Origin: Promicromonospora sp. MEB111
Lineage (GTDB): Bacteria > Actinomycetota > Actinomycetes > Actinomycetales > Cellulomonadaceae
Length of the DNA stretch: 64,000 nt
Assembly (NCBI RefSeq): GCF_030209445.1
Contig: NZ_JARVSD010000013.1
Span: forward strand, 124,001-188,000
Direction: 5' to 3'
Shown here: one piece after another, positions 17,235-26,137 of the stretch
How positions within the stretch are numbered: the first letter of the stretch is position 1
Layout of the letters: every line of letters begins with the position of its first letter
Translations under genes and position numbers: made by a program
Notes under the pieces: model-generated
The model's input: only the letters and a program-made list of their open reading frames with translations
What the model was told of the DNA's origin: nothing
The model's database searches: none

Positions 17235-19385
17235 ATGAAGACCTGGTCCCGCGGTGACGCCCGCGACCTGCTCGAGCACGCCGGAACCCGCCACGACCTG
17301 GGCTCCCGTACCCTCAGCCAGCGCCGCGGCGCCCCCGCACGCGTGCGCGCGGCCTACCGCGCGGCACGCGACGCGCGCGTGCTGGACGAGCTGTCCGAGG
17401 TGCCCCTCGACCGGATCCGCGAGGTGGGCACGGGCCGCCTGCGCCTCGGCCCCGTGGAGCAGGCGGGGTTCCGCACCGTCGGCCAGGTGCGGGCGGCCGC
17501 CCCGGAGGAGCTCACGGCGATCCCGGGCGTCGGTGCCCGCACGGCGGAGGCGCTGCGCGCGGCGGCCCAGCAGGTCTTCAGCGCCGTGGACGCCGGGCTC
17601 GCCTTCCGGCTGGACCACGCCCCCGCCGACCCGCTCGCCACGCGCCTGGTGCGCGCGCTGCACGACCACCTGCACGTCCAGCGCTTCTTCGAGACCTGGC
17701 AGGACCGGCTCGACGTCGACGTGCGGGAGCTCGCCCGCCTGGCCGAGGCGGGTGCCCTGCGCGCCACGTTCGTGCGGCGGTTCTTCGCCGGCCGTGCGCG
17801 CACCGACCGCGCCGACGCCGCGCTGACCGACCTGCGCACGCTGGCCGACGACCTCGACGCCTCGGGGATCACCGACGACCTGCGCCGGCTGGACGAGGTG
17901 CTGACCAGCACGTCCGACGCCGACGTCTGGAGCGACTACGAGGCGCGGGCCGCCGCCTACATCACGGCGCTGGGCGACCTGGTCGACCTCGGCATCGATG
18001 TGGCCGCCGCCGAGGGCTTCCTGCCCGAGGACGTCGTGGGCGAGGTCGCGGCGCAGGACCTGGACACCTCGCTGCTGACGGTCTCGCTGCGCAGCTACCA
18101 GGCGTTCGGCGCCCGGTACGCGCTCGCCCAGCGGCGCACGATCCTCGGCGACGAGATGGGCCTGGGCAAGACCGTCCAGGCCATCGCGGTGATGGCCCAC
18201 CTCGCCGCGAAGGGGGGCACGCACTTCCTCGTGGTGTGTCCGGCGAGCGTCGCGGCGAACTGGGCCCGCGAGGTCGCGGCGCACTCGAAGCTCTCGGTCC
18301 GCGTGCTGCACGGCGACGACCGCGAGGCGGGCATCAAGGAGTGGGCGGCCGACGGCGGCGTCGGCGTCGCCACCTTCCCCCAGCTCGGCCACCTGCGGGC
18401 CGGCGACCTGCCGCGCCCCGCCCTGCTGGTGGTGGACGAGGCGCACTACGTGAAGAACCCGGAGGCGCAGCGCTCCGAGCGCACGGCGGACTGGGCCCGC
18501 GCGGCCGAGCGCGTGCTGTTCATGTCTGGCACGCCCATGGAGAACACCGTGGACGAGTTCCGCAGCCTGGTGGGCTACCTCAAGCCCGAGGTCGCCGACG
18601 ACATCGACCCGGCGGCGGGCCTCGCGGGCGCCGCGGCCTTCCGCCGGTCGGTCGCGACGGTGTACCTGCGGCGCAACCAGGAGGACGTGCTCACCGAGCT
18701 GCCCGAGCTGGTCCAGGTGGACGAGTGGGAGCGGTTCGGCAAGCACGACGGCGCCGCCTACCGCCACGCCGTGCTCAAGCGTTCGTTCGCGGACATGCGC
18801 CGGGCCGCGTTCGTCGAGGCCCCCGAGCCGACGGCGAAGCTGGTCCGGCTTCGCGAGATCGTCGACGAGGCGGTGGAGAACAAGCGCAAGGTGGTGGTCT
18901 TCTCCTACTTCCGCGACGTCATCGAGCGGGTGCTCGCCGAGCTGGGCCCGCTCGCCGTCGGACCCATCACCGGATCCGTGCCGGCGGCCCGCCGCCAGGA
19001 GCTGGTCGACGAGTTCACGCAGGCGGCGGAGCCCAGGGTGCTGGTGAGCCAGATCGAGGCCGGCGGCGTGGGGCTCAACATCCAGGCCGCGTCGGTGGTG
19101 ATCCTGTGCGAGCCCCAGGTCAAGCCGACGGTGGAGGCGCAGGCCATCGCCCGCGCGCACCGGATGGGCCAGGTCCGTACCGTGCAGGTGCACCGGCTGC
19201 TCATCGAGGACAGCGTGGACGAGCGGCTCCTGGACATCCTCGGCACCAAGGCCGAGCTGTTCGCGGAGTACGCCGGGCGCGCCACCGTGGCCGCGACGCC
19301 CGGGGCGCCGGACGTCGCGGACGCGGAGGTGGCGCGCCGGATCGTCGAGGAGGAGCGGGCCCGGCTGGGCGAGCCCGCGGCCTAG
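17235..19385 (+). CDS. SNF2-family DNA-dependent ATPase with N-terminal helix-hairpin-helix
   Basis: The 716-residue protein has an HhH motif near residues 97-108 (IPGVGARTAEAL). The SNF2 core follows with motif I DEMGLGKT, motif II DEAH, motif III SGTPMEN, and motifs V-VI SQIEAGGVGLNIQAA and QAIARAHRMGQ. Such enzymes translocate on duplex DNA and remodel bound proteins; HhH adds DNA binding. It is shorter than RapA and lacks an accessory nuclease domain. No DrmA/DrmB/DrmC partners surround it, so it is not a recognisable DISARM locus. The ATG follows a weak TACCGT -10, so the mRNA may be nearly leaderless. Confidence 0.88.
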   Translation: MKTWSRGDARDLLEHAGTRHDLGSRTLSQRRGAPARVRAAYRAARDARVLDELSEVPLDRIREVGTGRLRLGPVEQAGFRTVGQVRAAAPEELTAIPGVGARTAEALRAAAQQVFSAVDAGLAFRLDHAPADPLATRLVRALHDHLHVQRFFETWQDRLDVDVRELARLAEAGALRATFVRRFFAGRARTDRADAALTDLRTLADDLDASGITDDLRRLDEVLTSTSDADVWSDYEARAAAYITALGDLVDLGIDVAAAEGFLPEDVVGEVAAQDLDTSLLTVSLRSYQAFGARYALAQRRTILGDEMGLGKTVQAIAVMAHLAAKGGTHFLVVCPASVAANWAREVAAHSKLSVRVLHGDDREAGIKEWAADGGVGVATFPQLGHLRAGDLPRPALLVVDEAHYVKNPEAQRSERTADWARAAERVLFMSGTPMENTVDEFRSLVGYLKPEVADDIDPAAGLAGAAAFRRSVATVYLRRNQEDVLTELPELVQVDEWERFGKHDGAAYRHAVLKRSFADMRRAAFVEAPEPTAKLVRLREIVDEAVENKRKVVVFSYFRDVIERVLAELGPLAVGPITGSVPAARRQELVDEFTQAAEPRVLVSQIEAGGVGLNIQAASVVILCEPQVKPTVEAQAIARAHRMGQVRTVQVHRLLIEDSVDERLLDILGTKAELFAEYAGRATVAATPGAPDVADAEVARRIVEEERARLGEPAA

Positions 19386-19428
19386 CGCTTTCCTCGCGGA
19401 CCCGGCCCCGGGCTGCTGAGATGGGTGC

Positions 19429-20703
19429 ATGACGACCGCAGCCCTCACCCGAGGACCAGTCCAGGCCGCCGAACGTTCGCCCGCACCCGATCTGGCGCGG
19501 GGCTTCATGCTCCTGCTCATCGCCGTCGCGAACACGCCGTACTACCTGTGGGGCAGCACGATGAGCGCGGGTGCGTCGCACCCGGTGGACGGGTCCCCGG
19601 TCGACAAGGTCGCCGACTTCCTGATCATCGTCCTCGTGGACCTGCGGACCTACCCCATGTTCGCGTTCCTGTTCGGTTACGGCATGATGCAGCTCTACAA
19701 CCGGCAGGTGGCCTCGGGCACCCCGGAGCGAGCGGCCCGCAAGCTCCTCCAGCGGCGCAACTGGCTGCTGCTCGCGTTCGGGTTCGTGCACGCGGCGCTG
19801 CTCTGGATGGGCGACGTGCTCGGGGCCTACGGCCTGGCGGGCCTGCTCATGGTGTGGCTGTTCTTCCAGGTCAAGGACCGCACGCTGCTCGTCTGGACGT
19901 CGGTGTTCGGCGTCCTGCTGACCGTCGGCACGGCCTTCGCCGTGGTCGGTGCCTGGTTCGTGGCGCAGCTTCCCGCGGACGACCCGACGGCCCGCAGCAT
20001 CGCCGCCGACCTCGCGCCGTCGAGCGAGTCGATGGCCACGACGTCGTACCTCGCCTCGATCGGCGAGCGGCTGACCTACTGGACGCTCGGGACGTTCCTC
20101 CAGGGCCTGCTCGTCCTGGTGGTCCCGATGATGCTCCTGCTCGCGTTCTGGGCCGGACGCCGCCGCATCCTGGAGCACCCGGGCGAGCACCTGACCCTGC
20201 TGCGGCGGGTCGCCGTCATCGGCATCACCGTCGGCTGGCTCGGGCCGCTGCCCTCCGCGCTCGACCACGTGGGCGCCATCGACGTGCCCGACCACGCCGC
20301 GTGGGTGTTCTACCCGGTCCAGTTCCTCACCGGGTTCTTCGGCGGGCTGGGCTACGTCGCGTTGTTCGGCCTGATCGGGCACCGCGTCGCCCAGCGGCGG
20401 ACCGGGACGCCGTCGCGCAACCTCTTCCTCACCGACGGGCCGTTCGCGGGTGCCGTGCAGGCGGTCGGCAAGCGGTCGCTGACGTCCTACCTGCTGCAGT
20501 CCGTGATGTGCGCGCCGGTCCTGGCCGCGTGGGGCCTCGGGCTGGGCCAGTACCTGACCTCGTGGAGCATGCTGCTGTTCGCCGTGGTCGTGTGGGGACT
20601 CACGGTCGCGTTCGCCGTCTGGCAGGAACGCGCGGGCCGTCGCGGCCCGGCCGAGGTGCTGCTGCGCCGGCTGGTCTACGGCCGCCCGGCCGCGGCCCGG
20701 TAG
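19429..20703 (+). CDS. DUF418 family membrane protein
   Basis: The 424-residue polytopic protein has about ten hydrophobic helices. It opens with DLARGFMLLLIAVAN, as in DUF418/acyltransferase-3-like proteins. Its end holds the DUF418 signature: a VGKRSLTSYLLQS motif, then the last helices and GPAEVLLRRLVYG. The biochemical role of DUF418 proteins is unsettled. It follows the SNF2 gene by 43 bp with a weak ribosome site (GAGATGGG). Confidence 0.82.
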   Translation: MTTAALTRGPVQAAERSPAPDLARGFMLLLIAVANTPYYLWGSTMSAGASHPVDGSPVDKVADFLIIVLVDLRTYPMFAFLFGYGMMQLYNRQVASGTPERAARKLLQRRNWLLLAFGFVHAALLWMGDVLGAYGLAGLLMVWLFFQVKDRTLLVWTSVFGVLLTVGTAFAVVGAWFVAQLPADDPTARSIAADLAPSSESMATTSYLASIGERLTYWTLGTFLQGLLVLVVPMMLLLAFWAGRRRILEHPGEHLTLLRRVAVIGITVGWLGPLPSALDHVGAIDVPDHAAWVFYPVQFLTGFFGGLGYVALFGLIGHRVAQRRTGTPSRNLFLTDGPFAGAVQAVGKRSLTSYLLQSVMCAPVLAAWGLGLGQYLTSWSMLLFAVVVWGLTVAFAVWQERAGRRGPAEVLLRRLVYGRPAAAR

Positions 20704-20728
20704 AGGTGCGCCGGGCCGACGGCGGGGG

Positions 20729-21001
20729 TCAGGCCGGGAACGAGTCCACGGGCTCGTCGACGCCGTCGCCGTCGGTGTCCACCGAGATCGTCGACGTGCC
20801 GCCGGCGGTCTCCACCACGACGTCGGGCACGCCGTCGCCGTCCGTGTCGTGCAGCTCGACGTCGGGCACGCCGTCGCCGTCGTAGTCCTCGTACTGGGCG
20901 TCCACCACGCCGTCGCCGTCGGTGTCTGCGACCTCGACGTCCGGGATGCCGTCGCCGTCGAGGTCGTACTTGCCGGGCTTGTCGGCCAGGAACTCGGACA
21001 C
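20729..21001 (-). CDS. Mini-protein of Ca2+-binding-type DxDGDGxxD repeats
   Basis: The 90-residue acidic protein consists almost wholly of six to seven short repeats: DLDGDGIPDVEVAD, TDGDGVVDAQYED, YDGDGVPDVELHD, TDGDGVPDVVVE and TDGDGVDEPVD. These match the calcium-coordinating loops of thrombospondin type 3, dockerin and EF-hand-like repeats. It starts at a GTG behind GGAG. There is no signal peptide, membrane helix or catalytic domain, which is unusual because most such repeats are parts of secreted proteins. It may be a cytoplasmic Ca2+ buffer or a remnant. The repeat also appears at DNA level. Confidence 0.7.
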   Translation of the reverse strand: MSEFLADKPGKYDLDGDGIPDVEVADTDGDGVVDAQYEDYDGDGVPDVELHDTDGDGVPDVVVETAGGTSTISVDTDGDGVDEPVDSFPA

Positions 21002-21145
21002 GTCGTTCTCCTTGCTGGTCTGGGGTCACCGCCATTCCGGTGCCACCGCTGGGTGCTCCTCCGATCATGCCTCACGCGGGCGGTGTCCCGGGCGCCCGAC
21101 GGGTGCGGGACACTCCGCCGCCGGACAGGTTTCCGATCGACCGAG

Positions 21146-21192
21146 ATTTCACCCGTTTCCCCTCGCGGGTGAAATAGTCCTTCGCCTACATT
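21146..21192 (+). promoter_or_regulatory. Inverted repeat and -10 before the secreted SH3-like gene
   Basis: ATTTCACCCG (21146-21155) and its complement (21166-21175) form a 10-bp dyad where the -35 region would be. TACATT (21187-21192) ends 6 nt before ATG 21199. The gene therefore looks leaderless and controlled by a regulator at the dyad; no good -35 hexamer is present. Confidence 0.45.
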
Positions 21193-21198
21193 CAGCAC

Positions 21199-22599
21199 AT
21201 GCTGATCCAGGTACGCAGTCCCCGACGCCGCGCCGCGCTCCTGGCGGCCACCACCTGCGCCCTCCTGATCGTCTCGGGCACGGCCATCGCCGCCGTCACC
21301 CCGGGTACCGGGTCCGGGGGCGACGCCGCCCGCGCGTGGTCCGTCGACCTCGCCGACGTCGGCGCGGACGACGCCGGGGTGCGCACCTCCGGCGAGGGGC
21401 TGCGGCTCGACACGGCGGGCTCGGCCGGGGCGGCGGGCGGCGCCGCGGGCGCCGGGAGCGGAGCGACGGACGCCGGGAGCGGAGCGACGGACGCCGGGAG
21501 CGGAGCCGCGGACGGGGCGGACGCCGAAGGCACGACGAGCGTCGAGTCCGGCGCCGGTCCCGGCTCGACCGCGGACCGCGAGGCGTCCGGCCAGCTCGTC
21601 GCCGAGCCGGTGGAGCTCGACTCCCCCGCGAGCGGCGTCACGGCCGACGTCCACGCGTCGGCCCCGGCCGGCACCTCCGTGCTGGTCGACGTCCGGGGCC
21701 GGTACGCCGACGAGGGTCCCGACTCCTGGACCGAGTGGGTCCCGGCCAGCACACCGCTGCCGGTGGCAGCGCGGACCGTGCAGGCCCGCGTCACGCTCGT
21801 GGGCGACGGCGCCGTCAGCCCGGTCGTGCGGGAGGTGACGCTCACGCCCCAGACCCCGCGGTCCCGCTCCCTCCAGGAGGTCGAGGCCCGGCCGACGTCG
21901 GGCGAGCGGGCGTACACCGTGTACGCGACCCGCGAGGGCCTCGTGGGCGGCACCACCGCCAACGGGCACGTCATCACGTCGCGCGACCACTTCGTCGCCC
22001 TGCCGTCCCGGCGCGGGCTGTCGTCGAACAACTCGGGCAGCTACTCGGTGCGGGTCTGCGCCGCGAGCACGGGCCGCTGCGCGTACGCCCCGGTGTGGGA
22101 CGTCGGCCCGTGGAACACCACCGACGACCACTGGAACGCGTCCGGCACGCGCCAGTCCTGGGCAGACCTGCCGCAGGGCAAGCCGCAGGCGCAGGCCGCC
22201 TACCAGGACGGCTACAACGGCGGGCTCGACGGCTTCGGTCGCCGGGTGGCCAACCCGGCCGGGATCGACCTCGCGGACGGCACGTTCTGGGACGGCCTGG
22301 GGCTGACCGACAACGCCTGGACCACCGTCACCTACCTGTGGACCGGCTCCGGCCCCAAGGGCGTCGTGCGCACCAGCGGCGGGCCGCTCACGGTCCGTTC
22401 CGGGCCCGGCACCGGCAACGCCGCCGTCGGGCAGGCCGGGAACCACGCGAACGTCGTGATCGAGTGCACCGCCACCGGAACCACGGTGACCGGCTACTAC
22501 GGCACCTCCGACGTGTGGAACCGGATCGGGCCGGGCAACTGGATCTCGGACGCGTACGTCAACACGGGTTCGAGCGGCCCGGTGGCCCCGGCCTGCTGA
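21199..22599 (+). CDS. Secreted protein with low-complexity linker and C-terminal SH3-like domain
   Basis: The 466-residue protein has an N-terminal signal peptide (RSPRRRAALLAATTCALLIV, ending near AIAAVT). An acidic linker with three copies of a 7-residue unit (GAGSGATDAGSGATDAGSG) follows. The middle domain (about residues 230-370) has GGTTANGHVI, RDHFVALPS and APVWDVGPWN, reminiscent of RlpA-like double-psi barrels. A bacterial SH3 segment comes last (LTVRSGPGTGNAAVG to WISDAYV), ending in Cys. It is probably exported and bound to the cell wall. No peptidase catalytic residues are evident. Confidence 0.78.
   Translation: MLIQVRSPRRRAALLAATTCALLIVSGTAIAAVTPGTGSGGDAARAWSVDLADVGADDAGVRTSGEGLRLDTAGSAGAAGGAAGAGSGATDAGSGATDAGSGAADGADAEGTTSVESGAGPGSTADREASGQLVAEPVELDSPASGVTADVHASAPAGTSVLVDVRGRYADEGPDSWTEWVPASTPLPVAARTVQARVTLVGDGAVSPVVREVTLTPQTPRSRSLQEVEARPTSGERAYTVYATREGLVGGTTANGHVITSRDHFVALPSRRGLSSNNSGSYSVRVCAASTGRCAYAPVWDVGPWNTTDDHWNASGTRQSWADLPQGKPQAQAAYQDGYNGGLDGFGRRVANPAGIDLADGTFWDGLGLTDNAWTTVTYLWTGSGPKGVVRTSGGPLTVRSGPGTGNAAVGQAGNHANVVIECTATGTTVTGYYGTSDVWNRIGPGNWISDAYVNTGSSGPVAPAC
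21451..21513 (+). repeat. Three tandem copies of a 21-bp coding repeat
   Basis: The unit GCCGGGAGCGGAGCGACGG plus AC occurs at 21451-21471, 21472-21492 and, with two changes, at 21493-21513. It is in frame inside the secreted SH3-like gene and encodes A-G-S-G-A-T-D. This is a site of likely copy-number variation. Confidence 0.85.
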
Positions 22600-22625
22600 C
22601 CAAGCCCCCGACGTGTGGCGGTGGG

Positions 22626-23915
22626 CGGTCAGGCGCGGCGGACCGAGACCGCCAGGCCCACCGCCGCCACGCCGACCACCCCGGCCGCCAGCAGCGGCAC
22701 CGCCGCCACCCCGGACCCCGCCACCACGAACGAGGCGAGCGCCGCCCCGACGGCGATCCCGCCGTTGAACAGCACCGGGATCAGTGCCCCCGCGAACGAG
22801 CGGCGCTCCGGCCCGGCCAGCCGCAGGATCAGCGTCTGCGCGAACGGCGGCATGGCGCCCGAGACCACGCCCCACGCGACGACGACGGCGATCCCGACCA
22901 CGGGGCCGGTGTCCACGGCCCCGAGACCGAGCACCGTCAGCGCGGTCGCGGCCACGCTGACCACGAGCGCCGGGCCGCTCCGGTCGCCGAGTCGGCCCGC
23001 CAGCGCGACGCCGATCGCCGACGCGAGCCCGAACACCAGCAGCAGGGTGCTCATCCCGCCCGGCAGCGACTGCGCGGGTGCCTCGGCCAGCCGGGTGATG
23101 TACGTGTACGCGCCGTAGTGGCCCACGAGGACCAGCGCGACCAGGCCGGTCACGGTCAGCAGTCGCGCCGTTCCGCGCCGCGGCGCGCCGACGGTGCCCA
23201 CCCCGCCCCCCGCTCCGGCGATGGCCGGACCGTCCGGGCCGGCCGCCCGGGCCACGACCAGCCGGACCGCGACCGCGGCCAGCAGGCTCAGGGCAGCGAG
23301 GGCCCAGAACGCGGCGCGCCAGCCTGCGGCGTCGGCCACGAGCCGGGCCAGCGGCGTGCCCACCACCATCCCGAGGGTCGCCCCGCCGAGCACGACGGCG
23401 ATGGCCCGGCCCAGCAGGCGGTCGGTGACCAGGTCGGCCACGTGCGCGTTGGTCGTCGCCCACAGCAGGCCGACGGCGGCCGCACCCAGCACCCGCGCGC
23501 CGACCGCCACCTGGAACGTCGGGGCGAGCGCCGTGAGCGCGGACGACAGCCCGAGCACGGCCAGTCCCCCGGCGATCACCGCGCGGCGGTCCCACCGGCG
23601 CGTGAGCCGCACCAGCGGAAAGCTCAGCACCACGACGACGGCCGCCCACATCGAGACGAGCAGGCCGGTGCTGGACTCCGCGACGCCGAGTCCGGTGCTC
23701 ATCTGCTGGAGCACCGCCGTGGGCAGCATCTCGGCGGTGACCATGAACAGCGTGCCCGCGCCGAGCACCAGCAGCGACGGCCAAGGCAGTCCGTCGGCGG
23801 GCGGTGCGGGGGTGGCCGAGCTCGGCGACGGGGTGGCCGGCGGAGTCGCCGGAAGGTTCGCCGGAACGGTGTCGGTGCTGGTCCGGGCGGCTGGGGTGGT
23901 GCCTGTCGTGTCCAT
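22626..23915 (-). CDS. MFS drug/metabolite efflux transporter
   Basis: The protein of about 429 residues has twelve hydrophobic helices after a 45-residue Pro/Thr-rich cytoplasmic N-terminus. FPLVRLTRRWDRRAVI resembles the loop 2-3 MFS signature and GRLGDRSGP its second-half copy. It resembles arabinose-efflux/DHA1-type permeases (AraJ/YdhP-like). I start at ATG 23915. It is divergent from a MerR gene with a palindrome between them, so it is probably MerR-controlled efflux. Confidence 0.85.
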
Positions 23916-23932
23916 GCCAGCCACGCTAAAGT

Positions 23933-23948
23933 TTGACACTGGTGTCAA
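23933..23948. promoter_or_regulatory. MerR-type operator palindrome TTGACACTGGTGTCAA
   Basis: Seven-bp arms with a 2-bp centre lie midway between the MFS and MerR starts. Each arm begins with TTGACA, so each can act as a -35 element read outward. MerR proteins bind such dyads between -35 and -10. Confidence 0.6.
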
Positions 23949-23975
23949 TGTCAAGGCCATGCCCGGAGGTGGATC

Positions 23976-24374
23976 ATGAGGATCGGTGAGCTCGCCACGC
24001 GGACGGGGGTCACGACCCGTCTCATCAGGTACTACGAGCAGCAGGACCTGCTCGAGGCGGACCGGGCGGCCAACGGCTACCGCACCTACACGGAGGCGCA
24101 CGTGGAGCGGGTGTCCCGTGTCGCCGGGCTGGTCCAGGCCGGCATTCCCACGCGACTGGTCAAGATCCTCCTCGACGCGGAGGACGCCGCGGAGCGCGAG
24201 GACCCGACCTGCCCGCGGGAGGTGGCCCAGCAGCTCGCCACGGAGCTGGTGGGGGTCCAGGCGCGCATCGACTGCCTCACGCGGAGCCGCGACTCGATCC
24301 GCAGGTTCCTGACCGCGACGCAGCACGAGGTGCTGCTGCGGGAGGCGCAAGAGCCCGCGACCGCCGTCGTCTGA
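23976..24374 (+). CDS. MerR family transcriptional regulator
   Basis: The 132-residue protein has an N-terminal winged HTH (MRIGELATRTGVTTRLIRYYEQQDLL) and a dimerisation helix. The effector tail is short, with single Cys residues at DPTCPREV and IDCLTRS but no paired metal-site cysteines like CueR. GGAGG precedes the ATG. It is divergent from the MFS gene, which is its probable target; the inducer is likely an organic compound rather than a metal (inference). Confidence 0.88.
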   Translation: MRIGELATRTGVTTRLIRYYEQQDLLEADRAANGYRTYTEAHVERVSRVAGLVQAGIPTRLVKILLDAEDAAEREDPTCPREVAQQLATELVGVQARIDCLTRSRDSIRRFLTATQHEVLLREAQEPATAVV

Positions 24375-24410
24375 CCTGCGAACAGGTCGGAGAGCGGCGG
24401 TCGCGGGCTC
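24351..24410. terminator. Long hairpin at the merR/DivIVA-like convergent junction
   Basis: Sixteen-bp perfect arms (24351-24366 and 24395-24410) enclose a second 6-bp stem (GACCTG/CAGGTC, 24373-24378 and 24383-24388). The left arm overlaps the last codons of merR. It is probably a bidirectional terminator; no U-tract is present. Confidence 0.7.
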
Positions 24411-24428
24411 TGTGCCGCGGCTCGGGGG

Positions 24429-24980
24429 TCACTCGACCCCGAGCAGCACCTCCACCGCACGGCTCAGGAACGCGTCGACCGAGGCCTCGTCGTAGGCCTC
24501 CGGCCCACGGGCCCGGCCGAACGTCGCCGACCGGATGTCGCCGGCCGTCAGCGGCTCCTGCCGGTCGAAGTAGCCGATCAGCCGGTCGCACAGGTCGTCG
24601 ACGTCGTCCTTGTCGTAACCCTGCGAACCGCGGTCGGCGGGCGCGAACTTCTCGCCGTCGGGCCGGCCGAGCCGCCCGTACAGCGAACGCGCTCGCTCGG
24701 CGAGCGCGTTCATCCAGGCCTGCTGACCGTGCGCCGACGCGTACTCCGCACGCTGCCGCGCGATGAACGCCGCCTCGAGCCGGTCGAGCGCCGCGTCGAC
24801 CTCGTGGGTGTTGTACCCGCCACGCGTCAGGTCGAACGTCGAGGCCTGGATGTCGGCACTCGTCAGCCGTTCGGCCGTGCGCCCCTCGTACGCCTGCCGG
24901 GCATGCTCGAAGAACTCGTCGACCTCGTCCTTGTCGTACCCGGTGCGCATCTTGGGAACGCTGTTGAACATCCCACTCAC
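24429..24980 (-). CDS. DivIVA-domain-like protein
   Basis: The 183-residue protein holds repeated DivIVA-type modules. [19 protein letters not shown] plus SADIQASTF is followed by [18 protein letters not shown], and a third [18 protein letters not shown] plus AGDIRSATF follows. DivIVA proteins mark curved membrane and recruit growth or division machinery; the long coiled coil of Wag31 is missing here. The GTG start overlaps the rlmN stop and has GAGGAGG upstream, so it is translated with rlmN. A related gene follows rlmN in many Micrococcales. Confidence 0.8.
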   Translation of the reverse strand: MSGMFNSVPKMRTGYDKDEVDEFFEHARQAYEGRTAERLTSADIQASTFDLTRGGYNTHEVDAALDRLEAAFIARQRAEYASAHGQQAWMNALAERARSLYGRLGRPDGEKFAPADRGSQGYDKDDVDDLCDRLIGYFDRQEPLTAGDIRSATFGRARGPEAYDEASVDAFLSRAVEVLLGVE

Positions 24981-26137
24981 TCGTCGTCCTCCTCAGCCGC
25001 CAGCTGCCCGCAGGCACCGTCGATGTCGCTGCCGCGGGTGTCACGGATCGTGGTCGGGATCCCGTGCCCGCGCAATCGTGCCACAAACTCGTCCTCGACC
25101 TCACGGTCGCTTGCGGTCCAGATCGAGCCCGGGGTCGGGTTGAGCGGGATCGGGTTCACGTGCACCCAGCCGCGACCGCGCGAGTTGAGCTTCTCGCCCA
25201 GCAGGTCGGCCCGCCAGGCGTGGTCGTTCATGTCCTTGATGAGGGCGTACTCGATGGAGACGCGACGCCCGGTCACCTCGAAGTAGTTCCGCGCGGCGTC
25301 CAGCGTCTCGTCGACGCTCCAGCGCGTGTTGATCGGCACGAGCTCGGAGCGCAGGTCGTCGTCGGGGGCGTGCAGCGACAGCGCGAGGGTCACCGGGATG
25401 CCCTCCTTGGTCAGCTTCTGCATGGCCGGGACCAGGCCCACCGTGGAGACCGTGATGTTGCGGGCCGACATGCCGAGCCCCTCGGGCTGCGGCGCCACCA
25501 GCGTGCGCACCGTCTCGATGACCGCCTTGTAGTTGGCCAGCGGCTCGCCCATGCCCATGAACACCAGGTTGTTCAGCCGGGTGACGCCGCCGGGGATCTC
25601 GCCGTCCGCCAGCGAGCGGAACGCCGCGCGCACCTGCTCCAGGATCTCCGCCGTGGACAGGTTGCGCGTGAGACCGAGCTGGCCGGTCGCGCAGAACGGG
25701 CAGGCCATGCCGCAGCCGGCCTGGCTGGAGACGCACAGCGTGGTCCGGTTCGGGTACCGCATGAGGACCGACTCGACCTTGGCGTCGTCGAACAGGTGCC
25801 ACAGCGTCTTGACCGTGGTGCCGCCGTCGGCCTCCAGCTTGCGCGTGGGGCGGATGAGCTGGGGGAACATCGTGGCCGCGAGGGCCTCCCGGGACTTCGC
25901 CGGGAGGTCCGTCATCTGCGCGGCGTCGCTCGTGTAGTGCGTGAAGTAGTGCGTGGCGAGCTGCTTGGCCCGGAAGGCGGGCTCCCCCGCCTCGACCACC
26001 GACGCCACGCGCTCCTCGGGCGTGAGGTCGGCGAAGTGCCTCGGCGGCTTGCCGCGGCGCCTCGGCGCCATCTGCAGCGGGATCGCCGGGGTCTCGTCCG
26101 ACGGACGCACGACAGGCTGGGCAAGGGGAGTTTTCAT
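24977..26137 (-). CDS. rlmN: Dual-specificity 23S rRNA/tRNA adenine-C2 methyltransferase
   Basis: The 386-residue radical SAM enzyme methylates A2503 of 23S rRNA and A37 of some tRNAs. The cluster motif is CGMACPFC (CxxxCxxC). The SAM-binding GMGEPLANY and the C-terminal catalytic Cys region ([11 protein letters not shown]) are present. The start overlaps the cdsA stop by one base (TGATG). It is in the frr-cdsA-rlmN operon. Confidence 0.96.
   Translation of the reverse strand: MKTPLAQPVVRPSDETPAIPLQMAPRRRGKPPRHFADLTPEERVASVVEAGEPAFRAKQLATHYFTHYTSDAAQMTDLPAKSREALAATMFPQLIRPTRKLEADGGTTVKTLWHLFDDAKVESVLMRYPNRTTLCVSSQAGCGMACPFCATGQLGLTRNLSTAEILEQVRAAFRSLADGEIPGGVTRLNNLVFMGMGEPLANYKAVIETVRTLVAPQPEGLGMSARNITVSTVGLVPAMQKLTKEGIPVTLALSLHAPDDDLRSELVPINTRWSVDETLDAARNYFEVTGRRVSIEYALIKDMNDHAWRADLLGEKLNSRGRGWVHVNPIPLNPTPGSIWTASDREVEDEFVARLRGHGIPTTIRDTRGSDIDGACGQLAAEEDDE

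Noticed and set aside
17235-19385. SNF2 gene as part of a DISARM or similar defence locus
   Set aside because: No DrmA, DrmB, DrmC or methyltransferase genes lie nearby, and the neighbours are unrelated. The HhH-SNF2 layout is common in stand-alone enzymes.
19201-23784. 1527-codon open frame on the minus strand
   Set aside because: It runs antisense through the SNF2, DUF418 and secreted-protein genes, with Arg/Gly/Ala-rich low-complexity translation typical of shadow frames in GC-rich DNA. The genes in the real frames have domains and ribosome sites.
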